Shown: piece after piece, positions 23,619 through 32,485 of the stretch | Position numbering within the stretch: the first letter of the stretch is position 1 | Layout: every line of letters begins with the position of its first letter | From: an uncultured Armatimonadota bacterium | Lineage (GTDB): Bacteria; Armatimonadota; Armatimonadia; Armatimonadales; Armatimonadaceae | Direction: 5' to 3' | DNA length: 33,746 nucleotides | Assembly (NCBI GenBank): GCA_903924445.1 | Contig: CAIYBQ010000270.1 | Span: 1 to 33,746, forward strand | Position numbers and translations under genes: made by a program | The notes under the pieces: model-generated | Seen by the model: the letters and a program-made list of their open reading frames with translations, nothing else | Told to the model about the DNA's origin: nothing | Databases searched by the model: none

Positions 23619-25509
23619 AGACAACGGTTTCCTGTCCTTCTCTTCCAAAACTTACGAGTGGTGTAAAGCGTCCGGATACCACGGCATCATCAACCAGGTC
23701 TCTCCAGCCACCGGATACAGATCCCTTATCAGCGCTTCGATTGGCATTGTTGATGAGCACAGTTGTGTAGCCACGTTGCTTCAATTCTCTGGCGAGTGCA
23801 GCAGAGTCCGTAAACGAAGCCCACGGAAGCAATCCATCCGCGTGGTTCGGCTCCGCCCAGAGAATCTGCCGATCGATGAAATATCCCCGAACCTCATCGA
23901 ACAGAGCCACTTTTGCATCGATGGGAGTGTTTTGATTAATCCATACAGAGGCTCTGCCCAGTGGTCCCAGGCGCCGAAAGATCTGCTCCTCCCGAGATTG
24001 GCGTGCTGTCAGAGTATTAATGCCATCCGTGATCAGGGGCGAACAAACTGATAACGTCCAGACAAAACAAATGGCTGTTATGCCCGCAAGTGTGACCCGA
24101 AGTGGCTTGGTTGCATTTGCGAAGACGACACCCATCAGCACCGCAGCACAGGGAATGCCAGGGAGCAGGTACCGCGTTTGTTGCATCAAAACAAACCAAC
24201 TTGCCCCGATTCCAAGTCCAAAGAATAGTATCGAAAGCGATTCCCGTGACAGCTTGGGAGCCACCCAAAGTAAGCCGACGAGAGCAATCACCAATGTAGG
24301 GGCGAGGCCAAACTGAACGTATTCCGTAAAAATCCAGGGTCGTTGCCCGACGAGCAAAGCTTCATTGACCAGATTCCACGGTGCCATAAGAGCATCGACA
24401 GGCTTCTTACCAAGTCCAAACGCTGCCTGATCTGCGGCGTAGCGGGCTGCATGTTCGGCTGTCCAATATTTGCCACCGAAGATTTGATAGAAGTACGGGT
24501 ATACCGGATTGCCTGTGTAGAGAAATGTCTTGATGTACCAAGGGCTACCGACAGCCAAGGCGAGCCCGCCCCAGATAGCGGCATGACTTACTGTCGTTCC
24601 GAGCTGCGTCTTTCGGATGAAAAATCCATAGGAAAGCATCCCGGCTAGGATCATCCCCCAGAACAGCAAGACAGTCATCTTTGTTCCAAGGGCGCAGCCC
24701 ATGAGAACTCCACTGAGGAGTAGCATTTGCAATCGCTGCGACTGACTTGGTGTCGTCTCGCTTTCCGTCTTCATCAGAAGAAGGAGAATTGATAGCGATG
24801 CCCACACGAAGAGCGTCGTGGCAATGTCAACATAGGCAACCGTCATCTCCCAAAAAACCATCGGGATAGAGAGCAAAGCCCCAACCGCTATCAGGGGAGC
24901 GAATTTGTTGTTTGGGATTAGGCGTCGCGATGTTGCATACACACTGATGGCAAGTGAAAGTCCGCAGAGCGTATGCAGCCACTTTGCAGCGGCTTCGCTT
25001 CCTGCCGACAGCATCGCCATATAACCGAGCTGCATCGTAAAGGGAAAGTTCGAGTGATGGTCGTACGGAATGAAGTGGATGCGTCCGGCTCTTAGCCATG
25101 TCCTCGGAACTGCAAAGTGGTAGGAGAGCGTGTCCCATTCCAGCGTTCCCGGAGGCGCTGAAGCGCCAACCCCAGCAGCCAGAATCATGATTAGAACCAG
25201 CCCTAGTGCTAGGGATCCATGGAGGCTGAGCCTCGGAATGCTAAGTTTTAGCTGTGGTTTGTGACGTGTCAACCCGACCAGCCACGAGACGACTCCTATG
25301 GCGCAAATTGTCCCCCAGATTGCCATCGGCCTCGCTTGACCTGCAAGCCCAACAGCCATCACGGCAAGTGGAAGCAAACCCGTTCCGACGGTCCATGCAA
25401 GTGCAGTTCGCTCAAACGGTCGCCAAGCCCACGACGGTACCAAGAGACGGCCGATCCCGATGGCTGAAAACGACCATGTCAGGATTGCAATTAGACTTAT
25501 CAGTATCAT
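23599..25509 (-). CDS. polytopic GT-C-like glycosyltransferase, long copy A
   Basis: A 636-residue membrane protein with roughly twelve or thirteen hydrophobic helices and a soluble C-terminal part (~520-636). The presumed active loop reads LEWDTLSYHFAVPRTWLRAGR, with D126, Y130 and H131, the acidic loop placement expected of GT-C enzymes of the ArnT/PMT type. It is longer than and only distantly related to the two copies that follow. The soluble tail (YTTVLINNAN, DAVVSGRFTPLVSFG) resembles the C-terminal periplasmic domain seen in some of these proteins. The ATG at 25509 lies 18 bases after the methyltransferase stop with only a weak GGAT upstream. Its place in the operon suggests joint building of a glycan or glycolipid. 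Confidence 0.8.
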   Translation of the reverse strand: MILISLIAILTWSFSAIGIGRLLVPSWAWRPFERTALAWTVGTGLLPLAVMAVGLAGQARPMAIWGTICAIGVVSWLVGLTRHKPQLKLSIPRLSLHGSLALGLVLIMILAAGVGASAPPGTLEWDTLSYHFAVPRTWLRAGRIHFIPYDHHSNFPFTMQLGYMAMLSAGSEAAAKWLHTLCGLSLAISVYATSRRLIPNNKFAPLIAVGALLSIPMVFWEMTVAYVDIATTLFVWASLSILLLLMKTESETTPSQSQRLQMLLLSGVLMGCALGTKMTVLLFWGMILAGMLSYGFFIRKTQLGTTVSHAAIWGGLALAVGSPWYIKTFLYTGNPVYPYFYQIFGGKYWTAEHAARYAADQAAFGLGKKPVDALMAPWNLVNEALLVGQRPWIFTEYVQFGLAPTLVIALVGLLWVAPKLSRESLSILFFGLGIGASWFVLMQQTRYLLPGIPCAAVLMGVVFANATKPLRVTLAGITAICFVWTLSVCSPLITDGINTLTARQSREEQIFRRLGPLGRASVWINQNTPIDAKVALFDEVRGYFIDRQILWAEPNHADGLLPWASFTDSAALARELKQRGYTTVLINNANRSADKGSVSGGWRDLVDDAVVSGRFTPLVSFGREGQETVVYGINIQ

Positions 25510-25527
25510 TGGCTGTTTATCCGGTGC

Positions 25528-26481
25528 CTATGCAGGCTTTTGTGCTGCAAGCTCCATCACTTCCCCTTGAATGACATCCCCGAGCATATCGGACAGGCGC
25601 TGCTGGCCGATGAAGAGCTTGGTTCTAAGGCTTCCATCCTTGTCCGTCACTCCGGAACCAGGGTCATCATTGTCACCGAGAGGCCGTCCAGATACCGCGC
25701 GCATCGCATAACGAAGCGATTGCAGACTATTCACCAATGGCTGGAAGTGAGTACTTTTCAGATAAAACCCGGATTCCTCGATGATGCGCTGGAGCGAGCG
25801 AGGGTTAAACCCCCAGAAATGCCGGGGCAAATCGAGTGCATACCAGCACGACCCGAAGAGGCTTGATTCCAGTGAGCCTGCATTTGGCACAGCGATGTAC
25901 AGGATTCCACCGGGCTTTAGAAGCGTATAGGCGCGCTCAAGGTCCCGGCGAGGGTTTCCGACATGTTCAAGACAGTGGATAAACGAGATGACATCGAACT
26001 GTTCACCCGTATCAAAGGAATGTAAGTCGCCGATGAAAGGATTGACACACGTCCGGCCAAATGCGAGCTCGGCGGCGACAGGGTCGGTTTCGATGCCATT
26101 CACATCAAACCCGGCGCGCTGCATGGCAGCCATTACCCGTCCATCTCCGCAGCCAACATCGAGGAAACGGCCACAATTGCGATCCGCCGTCTTCAGAATC
26201 CGCTTGGCTATATGATCTGCTGCATACTGAAGTCGAGTGTTAAGACCACTGTCACCTGCATCCCCCTCTGCTCGCGCATACGTGACTGGCGCATAGTGCT
26301 TTGCCATCGTTTCATGGGATGGCCTCGGATCGAGCCGTACGGTTCCACAGCGGATGCACTTGACGGCATGAAAGCAGCGTGGCCCTCCCAGCAGGTGGTC
26401 ACCAGCCAGACGCCAATGCTTCGCGCCACGCGTTCCACAAACGCAACAAGATAGCGTAGTTTCAGCCCAGCCCATACTCAT
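25528..26481 (-). CDS. class I SAM-dependent methyltransferase with N-terminal zinc-ribbon
   Basis: A 317-residue methyltransferase of the Methyltransf_23 type. An N-terminal zinc-ribbon-like segment has C12-x-x-C15 and C42-x-x-C45, as in many methyltransferases of surface polysaccharide clusters. The SAM site shows motif I FLDVGCGDGRV (107-116), the acidic ribose-binding E131 in NGIETD, and motif II/III features FDVISFIHCLEHV (162-174) and LKPGGILYIAVPNAGS. The ATG at 26481 overlaps the metallophosphatase stop by four bases. Its position between a phosphatase-like protein and three membrane glycosyltransferases favours methylation of a sugar or lipid-linked intermediate, though the substrate cannot be read from sequence. 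Confidence 0.9.
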   Translation of the reverse strand: MSMGWAETTLSCCVCGTRGAKHWRLAGDHLLGGPRCFHAVKCIRCGTVRLDPRPSHETMAKHYAPVTYARAEGDAGDSGLNTRLQYAADHIAKRILKTADRNCGRFLDVGCGDGRVMAAMQRAGFDVNGIETDPVAAELAFGRTCVNPFIGDLHSFDTGEQFDVISFIHCLEHVGNPRRDLERAYTLLKPGGILYIAVPNAGSLESSLFGSCWYALDLPRHFWGFNPRSLQRIIEESGFYLKSTHFQPLVNSLQSLRYAMRAVSGRPLGDNDDPGSGVTDKDGSLRTKLFIGQQRLSDMLGDVIQGEVMELAAQKPA

Positions 26482-27215
26482 TCTGTACCATCCAATGCGA
26501 TCATCGAATAATCAACAAGAACTGAATCTTCAAACACGGCCATTCCGGCAAATCGTCCAAACGATCCTGCTTGCAATATCGGAATACCATTCACCACTTC
26601 GGGTTCTGTATGAAGCCTATGCGAGTGGCCACTTATAATAATATCGACATCAGGTGCAGCCTCTGCCAACGCTCTGTCAGCCGCGATTCCGATATGTGTC
26701 AGTGCGATGAGAACATCAACCTCGGATCTAAGACTTTGTGAAAGGGTCTTGACTGTCTCTATGGGAGGTTCGAAGACCGTATCCCATGCGATGGACATTT
26801 TGGAGCGTCGGGTGACCATCGGTACGGTTACCCCTATGACACCAATCTTTAGACCAGCCCTCTCTACACAAATATGTGATGTGAACGGTAGAGAAGCGGT
26901 TCCGCTTTTAGAGACCTGATTTGCAGACAGAACTGGGCAAGGCGCTCCTGCGAGCTTTCCGCGAACCACGGATAGCATCGGGTGTGTTTCCCGATTTCCT
27001 ACCGTGATGGCATCATAGCCAACACGGCGCATTTCGTTCCAAATGCGTTCCTGTCCAATACTTGCCCCAAGGTTTCCTGCTCTTATGCAATCTCCCGCAT
27101 CCAGGACAAGATGTGGATACGGGCATGATTCAACAATCCCGACAAGGCGATTGGCAGCATTGGGGGACAGCCGGTCATGAAAATCATTCGTGTGGATGAT
27201 CCCCCATTTACGCAT
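26478..27215 (-). CDS. short cytosolic metallophosphatase with altered GNH motif
   Basis: A 245-residue calcineurin-like metallophosphoesterase of the 5'-nucleotidase/UDP-sugar hydrolase type, but without the C-terminal nucleotidase domain and without a signal peptide. The metal ligands are present: D11 and H13 in HTNDFHDR, D42 in DAGD, N74, H174 in LTHIG, and H197 and H199 in SGHSH. The motif that is GNHExxD in 5'-nucleotidases reads GNRETH (73-78). The catalytic His is Arg and the following Asp is His, so the mechanism or specificity may differ; this could be a subfamily trait. The ATG at 27215 shares one base with the der stop (TAATG), so the gene is coupled to der. Confidence 0.85.
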   Translation of the reverse strand: MRKWGIIHTNDFHDRLSPNAANRLVGIVESCPYPHLVLDAGDCIRAGNLGASIGQERIWNEMRRVGYDAITVGNRETHPMLSVVRGKLAGAPCPVLSANQVSKSGTASLPFTSHICVERAGLKIGVIGVTVPMVTRRSKMSIAWDTVFEPPIETVKTLSQSLRSEVDVLIALTHIGIAADRALAEAAPDVDIIISGHSHRLHTEPEVVNGIPILQAGSFGRFAGMAVFEDSVLVDYSMIALDGTE

Positions 27216-28567
27216 TAATCTTCGTCCTTGGCATTGGAGCGACGCGCAATAATCTTGACAGGTGTTCCCTCGAACGCGACATGTTTACGAAGCTGATTCT
27301 CCAAATATCGTAGATACGTAAAGTGCAGACTTTCCGGATCGTTGACTTTTAGGATGATCGTCGGAGGTTTCACGGAAACCATCGTTGCATAGCGCAGCTT
27401 CAACGTGTGGCCCTTGTGGCTGGTTGGTCGTGCATCCACGGCATCACGGAAAATACGGTTCAGTTCACCGGTGGTAATACGCATCGCGTTCGCATCCGCC
27501 GCATCAAGACATGCTTCAATCAGCGGACCGATACCACTACAGGCCTTTGCCGAACAGAATGCGACAGGCGCATAGCTGACGTAAGGCATTTCGTCGCGAA
27601 TGTGCTGCGTGACAGCGGTCATCGGTGCCTTTTGTGGGTAAGTTGCCAAGGCTTTCGCACGTCCAAGGTCCCACTTGTTGACAGCGATTACAGCTGCTTT
27701 ACCTTCTTCGTGCGCAAAACCAGCAACGCGCTTGTCTCCATCGAGGAGACCTTCAATGCTATCGACGACTGTGATTGCAACATCGCACCGCTCGATCGCA
27801 CGCGTGGCTCGGAGCACAGAGTAATACTCAACCGTACCTTGTATTTTCCCTGCTCGGCGGATACCGGCGGTATCAACAAGAACAATCTTACGCCCATCCC
27901 ATTCAAATGGAGTATCAACTGCATCACGTGTCGTACCCGCAATAGGACTTACAATCGCGCGCTCTTCACCAAGAATCGCGTTCAGCATCGATGACTTGCC
28001 AACATTGGGTCGTCCAACGAGCGCGATGCGGACGACATCACTTTCGATCTGTGGCTCTGGAACCATCGCAGGAAATGCTTCCACGATGTCATCAAGCAAG
28101 TCAGCAACACCACGACCACCGAGCGCACTGATCGGATAAATCTCACCAAGTCCAAGGGAATAGAATTCGGATGAATCCTGTGCCCTCTTTATGTTGTCAG
28201 CCTTGTTAATGGCGAGGAACATCGGAGTTCCTTGCGCTCGCCGAAGCTGATTAGCAAGCTCAATATCGTTCGGAGTTACGCCCTGTGTCGCATCACAGAC
28301 GATGAGAATGACATCGGCTTCTTCCATCGCGACTTCGGCCTGAATCCGGATCTGCACCTGCATAGGGTCTTCAGCATCCATCGAGATTCCGCCGGTATCG
28401 ATGAGGGTGTACTCTCGACCGTTCCATTCACCATCGGCGTAGAGGCGATCTCGGGTGATGCCCGGGGTGTCCTCGACAATGGCGATACGTCGCCCTGTAA
28501 GGCGGTTGAATAAAGTGGACTTGCCGACATTCGGTCGGCCAACTACTGCAACGATGGGCTTTGGCAT
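27215..28567 (-). CDS. der: ribosome assembly GTPase Der (EngA)
   Basis: An essential double-GTPase that assists maturation of the 50S subunit. The 450-residue protein has two Ras-like G domains, each opening with GRPNVGKS (10-17 and near 200), with DTPGITRD/DTGG in the first, DTAG in the second, and NKAD and NKWD as the G4 motifs. A KH-like C-terminal domain follows (YATMVSVKPPTIILKVND). The ATG at 28567 has GGAGG about seven bases upstream; the open frame further upstream to 28615 is not family-like. It heads an operon of six genes, most of them overlapping, ending in three membrane glycosyltransferases, so a housekeeping promoter drives genes of an apparently unrelated pathway. Confidence 0.97.
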   Translation of the reverse strand: MPKPIVAVVGRPNVGKSTLFNRLTGRRIAIVEDTPGITRDRLYADGEWNGREYTLIDTGGISMDAEDPMQVQIRIQAEVAMEEADVILIVCDATQGVTPNDIELANQLRRAQGTPMFLAINKADNIKRAQDSSEFYSLGLGEIYPISALGGRGVADLLDDIVEAFPAMVPEPQIESDVVRIALVGRPNVGKSSMLNAILGEERAIVSPIAGTTRDAVDTPFEWDGRKIVLVDTAGIRRAGKIQGTVEYYSVLRATRAIERCDVAITVVDSIEGLLDGDKRVAGFAHEEGKAAVIAVNKWDLGRAKALATYPQKAPMTAVTQHIRDEMPYVSYAPVAFCSAKACSGIGPLIEACLDAADANAMRITTGELNRIFRDAVDARPTSHKGHTLKLRYATMVSVKPPTIILKVNDPESLHFTYLRYLENQLRKHVAFEGTPVKIIARRSNAKDED

Positions 28568-28605
28568 CGATTTCCTCCCGAGTGTACGGCTAATTTTGGC
28601 TTGGC

Positions 28606-28614
28606 AGTGTACCA
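28606..28614 (-). promoter_or_regulatory. extended -10 promoter of the der operon
   Basis: On the minus strand TGG (28614-28612) precedes TACACT (28611-28606), the same GTGGTACACT 10-mer as before trpB. It implies a leader of about 32 bases including the GGAGG site. A second TACACT at 28586-28581 lacks the TGG and is too near the ribosome site. Confidence 0.45.
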
Positions 28615-28673
28615 CGTTGGATGCCTTAAACGATGTGTGAAACCTACGGGGATGTTCAACTGTCTATTCCACC

Positions 28674-29849
28674 GTGAACACAACCCACGGGCGATTGGCT
28701 CCATGCGGATTTGCAGTTATAGCCGTACTTGCGATGGTCCCAACGACAGCATCTTCAGCGCCTCCACCACCGCCCGAGCGGCCAAATTACTTTGCGCTTT
28801 ATCCACCACCAGAAACCAAGCGCGAGGTGCCATCATTGGCATTTCCAGCCACAAGCACGCGGCACCCGGACTTGTTTTCACCGGTACCCTACTTCAAACG
28901 AAAATTCAATCTCCTTACCGATATGTCACTGGACTTCAGGGCTGTGGATGGTCAATTTCCTTCGCCCGTAGATGCGTTAGAGGGCGTCCGTTTTACGATT
29001 GATGGAATTGTTGCCAACCCAAAATCTGGCAATGAGCAGGGTGGTATCCGCCTACAGCTCGTTCGGGAACCCAACAGTTCAACAGAGCGTGTTGTGACAT
29101 CCGAGCTCTACGGCCATTACCGCTTTGAGCTGCCAGGAGCCACTGCAACAGCACGCGCAGGTCAGTTTGTTCTACCTTTCGGTTTATCCGCGGTGTACGA
29201 CACATCGATGCATCCCTTCAGAAGTCTTTACAGCGAATCTATCGGAATCCGTATTGACCGTGGAGCGATGATCGAAGGAGAGTTCGGCCCCTTCCACTAT
29301 GCGGGGAGCATTACAACCGGCACGGGTCCAAATGCCGATCACGCATACACCAAAACAGTCCTTTCGGCGCGACTTGATAGGCACTTCCTCACACAATCAG
29401 GGCGGATACAAATCGGCGGCTCGATGCTCACAGGTCGCTTACCGGACAATGGGCCGTTTGCGCAGAGTTTACTTTCCGGCAGCACACAGGCATCTCCGAC
29501 CATTGTAAAGTCCAGATTTGCAGCCGATGCACAGTACTTTGTCGGAAAGTACGCAGCCCGCGGTGAAGTCGTGTTTGGCGCTGATGAGGACGCTCCTGTT
29601 TGGGGCTTTTATGTGGATGGACGTATGGGCATTTCCGCCCGCGAAGGACTTTACGCTGCCATAAAGCGGTGGGACTATCGAAACCAGCCTCTGTCCAAAT
29701 TTGAGTCTGCGATTGGATACGAGCGGACTGCGGGAAGACACCTGACGTTTCGCGCCCTTGTTATTCTGTCGCGCGTCGACCCGCTGGATGGACCAAACCG
29801 TACATTGATTACGCGGTCTACCGTGCTACAAAGTTTTTTGAAATTCTAA
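28674..29849 (+). CDS. secreted porin-like outer-membrane barrel protein
   Basis: A 391-residue protein with a signal peptide (~1-28, ending ASSA) and a proline-rich linker (APPPPPERP). The remainder has alternating amphipathic strands without long hydrophobic helices: RFTIDGIVAN, GGIRLQLVRE, ELYGHYRFELPGATATARAGQFVLPFG, FHYAGSITTG, VLSARLDRHF, IQIGGSMLTG. It closes with a terminal phenylalanine (SFLKF), the classical barrel-assembly signal. The RAGQFVLPFGLSAVYD segment resembles phosphate-selective-porin-like barrels. The GTG at 28674 has no Shine-Dalgarno site; a TTG at 28695 would shorten the signal peptide. It stands alone, divergent from der. Assignment as a porin is by pattern only. Confidence 0.7.
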   Translation: MNTTHGRLAPCGFAVIAVLAMVPTTASSAPPPPPERPNYFALYPPPETKREVPSLAFPATSTRHPDLFSPVPYFKRKFNLLTDMSLDFRAVDGQFPSPVDALEGVRFTIDGIVANPKSGNEQGGIRLQLVREPNSSTERVVTSELYGHYRFELPGATATARAGQFVLPFGLSAVYDTSMHPFRSLYSESIGIRIDRGAMIEGEFGPFHYAGSITTGTGPNADHAYTKTVLSARLDRHFLTQSGRIQIGGSMLTGRLPDNGPFAQSLLSGSTQASPTIVKSRFAADAQYFVGKYAARGEVVFGADEDAPVWGFYVDGRMGISAREGLYAAIKRWDYRNQPLSKFESAIGYERTAGRHLTFRALVILSRVDPLDGPNRTLITRSTVLQSFLKF

Positions 29850-29884
29850 GACCGGTATAAATCGCCCACTTTCTTACTAAGTGT

Positions 29885-30196
29885 TTACAGTGCCGCACCG
29901 CACTTAGGGCATGGTTTGTACGGCGATGCTATGAATGCACCGCATACACTACAGTAACCGGATTTGTCAGGAAGAGTCTCTTCGCCACCTTCCGGCATCG
30001 GATCCCCTTCAAACAACTTCGAGAGGTCATACTTATCTTGGCGGGACTGCCGAAGTGTGACAATCCCGTACCAAACCCCGACAATGCCGCTGACAATGAC
30101 CATCACACCATAGACCCGCGTCGCCGGGCTCAGGAGAAATGCGGTGCCCATCGCAACAAGGACACATCCCGCAATAAGCCCAAGATACTGGCGCAC
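29885..30196 (-). CDS. small membrane protein with C-terminal zinc ribbon
   Basis: A 103-residue protein with two predicted membrane helices (~4-23 and ~28-47), a charged linker and a C-terminal zinc ribbon (C82-x-x-C85, C96-x-x-C99, in YCSVCG and CPKCG). The GTG at 30196 comes one base after the purB stop with AGG about a dozen bases upstream. A TTG start at 30241 inside purB is possible but adds only charged residues with no family character. It is co-transcribed with purB. I do not recognise a specific function. Confidence 0.65.
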   Translation of the reverse strand: MRQYLGLIAGCVLVAMGTAFLLSPATRVYGVMVIVSGIVGVWYGIVTLRQSRQDKYDLSKLFEGDPMPEGGEETLPDKSGYCSVCGAFIASPYKPCPKCGAAL

Positions 30197-30197
30197 G

Positions 30198-31568
30198 TTA
30201 CCCGTTTTCCTCGAGGGCAGCAGCACCGAGCTGCGGCGCAATACCGATGTACGTTTCTGGACGCAGCGCTTTCAGACGAGCAAGGGCATCCTCTGACAAC
30301 TCCAACGTCTCAAGGAATGCAAGCATGCCTGCCGCATCCACACGCTGCCCCCGTGTAAGCTCCTTGAGACGCTCATAAGGACGGTCAAGCCCTTCGACAC
30401 GCATCACGGTTTGGATGGGTTCAGCCAGCACTTCCCAGTTTCGATCCAGCTCTGCCAGCATAAAGGTGCGATCAGCATCCAGTTTTCCGATGCCACGTCC
30501 CGCCGCGACCAGAGCCAACAACGCGTGTCCAAACGCAGTACCTACCGCCCGGATTGCACTTGAGTCACTTAGGTCGCGCTGCAGACGTGAGACTTGGAGC
30601 TTTGCACCAAGGTGTTCGAACAAACTGACAGCAAGCCCGATATTTGCTTCGCTATTTTCAAAGTCGATGGGATTGACCTTATGCGGCATCGTGCTCGACC
30701 CGATCTCACCCGCTACCGTTTTTTGACGGAAGACTCCAACGCTGATGTAAGACCAGATATCTCTATCGAAGTCCAGGAGGATTGTCAGGAAGCGCGACCA
30801 AGCGTGGAAGAGCTCAGCCATGTAGTCGTGGGACTCGATTTGGGTCGTCAATGGGTTGTACGTCAAGCCAAGTCCTGTGACAAAGCGCTCGGCGATATCT
30901 GGCCAGTTTGCATCCGGGAATGCAACCACATGTGCATTAAACGCCCCAACAGCACCGTTGATTTTGCCTAAGAATGGGATGGACTTGATCTGTGTGAGCT
31001 GTCGGTTCCACCGATGGACAAATACAGCTAGTTCTTTACCAAGAGTGCTTGGGCTTGCGGGCTGACCATGGGTTCGGGAAAGCAGAGGGGCATCGAGGAG
31101 CGGTACCGCAAGGCTACGAACCTTGCCAACAACCTCTTCGGCCTTCGGAAGCAACACATTCGCAATTGCCCCCTGCAGCATCAGTGCATGGGAGAGGTTA
31201 TTGATGTCCTCCGATGTACATGCGAAGTGAACCCATTCGGACAAATCTTCGAGGGATGTCCCCGCGAGGTTACGCTTGATCCAGTACTCAACCGCCTTTA
31301 CATCGTGGTTGGTCGTCCGCTCAATTTCCTTGATGCCTGCTGCCGCTTCGTTATTTATGCTGCCTGCAAGGTTTCGGAGGAGCTGAATCTCATCCGTATG
31401 CATTGCCCGTATCGCCGGTAAGGAAGGTTCGGATGCCAAATGAATCAGCCACTCAACCTCAACCGTGACCCGTGCGCGAATCAGCGCGACTTCGGAGAGA
31501 TACTCCTTTAGGGGCGCAACACTTGTTTCGTAGCGGCCATCTATGGCAGACAATGCATCAATAGACAT
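30198..31568 (-). CDS. purB: adenylosuccinate lyase (E. coli-type PurB)
   Basis: Acts twice in purine synthesis, splitting SAICAR to AICAR and adenylosuccinate to AMP, each with release of fumarate. The 456-residue length is that of the E. coli-type enzyme rather than the shorter B. subtilis-type. The fumarase-superfamily signature GSSTMPHKVNPIDFE (290-304) holds the catalytic serine loop, and H167 in RTHGQPASP is the general acid. The opening IDALSAIDGRY is typical. The ATG at 31568 is eight bases after the epimerase stop. It shares a unit with purD, but a GDPD-like gene and an epimerase gene lie between them. Confidence 0.96.
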   Translation of the reverse strand: MSIDALSAIDGRYETSVAPLKEYLSEVALIRARVTVEVEWLIHLASEPSLPAIRAMHTDEIQLLRNLAGSINNEAAAGIKEIERTTNHDVKAVEYWIKRNLAGTSLEDLSEWVHFACTSEDINNLSHALMLQGAIANVLLPKAEEVVGKVRSLAVPLLDAPLLSRTHGQPASPSTLGKELAVFVHRWNRQLTQIKSIPFLGKINGAVGAFNAHVVAFPDANWPDIAERFVTGLGLTYNPLTTQIESHDYMAELFHAWSRFLTILLDFDRDIWSYISVGVFRQKTVAGEIGSSTMPHKVNPIDFENSEANIGLAVSLFEHLGAKLQVSRLQRDLSDSSAIRAVGTAFGHALLALVAAGRGIGKLDADRTFMLAELDRNWEVLAEPIQTVMRVEGLDRPYERLKELTRGQRVDAAGMLAFLETLELSEDALARLKALRPETYIGIAPQLGAAALEENG

Positions 31569-31576
31569 TCTTTACT

Positions 31577-32485
31577 CTAGCTTCCTAAACCATCCAGCGT
31601 CGTTGCACGCACACCCCATGTCCCACCCCAGACATCCCCTGGAGACAGCCTCGTGAGTCCCCATTCAGGGTGATTAAAGCCATCGGATGCACAGCTCATC
31701 GGCTCAATCGCGAGTGCCCGACGTTTCCGTCCCTCAACCAGCGTATCCCCGGTGAAGAGCACACAGTTTGGATACGCATCCACATCCATCCAAACTTCGA
31801 CTTTCAAGTCTTTCCCAGTTAGACAAACGACAGGCTTGGTGCCTAGAGGCGATACGAAACAGTTGTCGATCACCTGTAACCCGATGAGACGGCTCCTTCT
31901 GAAATCAACTCCTGCAGCCGCAACATCCAGAATGGTTCCCGTAGGAATCAGTTCCTCGAACTCAAGCACTCTGTCAAAGGGAACCGTCAACGAACACGTA
32001 TCGACAAAATCATCCCCTGCAACAAAGTAACTATGGAATCCAATCGCAAACGGTGCGCATTCCTGCGAGAGGTTCTCAACAGTTGCCGTGACTTCCAAGC
32101 CCGTTTCAGTGATCGTGTATTTGAGCTGTAAGCGTAAGGCAAACGGATACCCGACAACCGGATCTGTCTGAACACCAACCACAACTTCTGTGTTTGATTG
32201 CGTAACAACATCCCACTGCAGAGTGCGCACAAACCCATGGATAGCATGAACCCCAGAGCGCTCATTCAAAGTCAGTGAATAGTCCTTACCATCGAACTGG
32301 TAACACCCGTGGTTGATTCGCCCAGGAAACGGCGCAAGGATATCTCCCTCGGCACCGATACGGCTGTCGAAATCCACATACGATGTCGTGATCGGGTGAC
32401 CATGCAGCCAAAGTCCTTGTAACCCACCGCCGCGGAGGGAGACATCGGCTTTATATCCAAAACCGGAAATCGAAATGGACTTCAT
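31577..32485 (-). CDS. aldose 1-epimerase family protein (GalM-like)
   Basis: A 302-residue galactose-mutarotase-fold protein that probably interconverts alpha and beta anomers of a hexose. Residues matching the GalM site are R56 in FPGRINHG, H83 in VHAIHGF, H151 in IGFHSYF as the general acid, and E261 in LAIEPMSC as the general base. The ATG at 32485 shares one base with the stop of the preceding gene (TAATG) and has GAGGGG six bases upstream; an upstream GTG-type extension (to 32518) lies within the neighbour and is unlikely. The sugar specificity is not readable, and similar folds include glucose-6-phosphate 1-epimerases. Confidence 0.92.
   Translation of the reverse strand: MKSISISGFGYKADVSLRGGGLQGLWLHGHPITTSYVDFDSRIGAEGDILAPFPGRINHGCYQFDGKDYSLTLNERSGVHAIHGFVRTLQWDVVTQSNTEVVVGVQTDPVVGYPFALRLQLKYTITETGLEVTATVENLSQECAPFAIGFHSYFVAGDDFVDTCSLTVPFDRVLEFEELIPTGTILDVAAAGVDFRRSRLIGLQVIDNCFVSPLGTKPVVCLTGKDLKVEVWMDVDAYPNCVLFTGDTLVEGRKRRALAIEPMSCASDGFNHPEWGLTRLSPGDVWGGTWGVRATTLDGLGS

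Noticed and set aside
29850..29884. Small CACTT/AAGTG stem between the porin-like and zinc-ribbon genes as a shared terminator
   Set aside because: A five-base AT-rich stem without a T-run is too weak to call.
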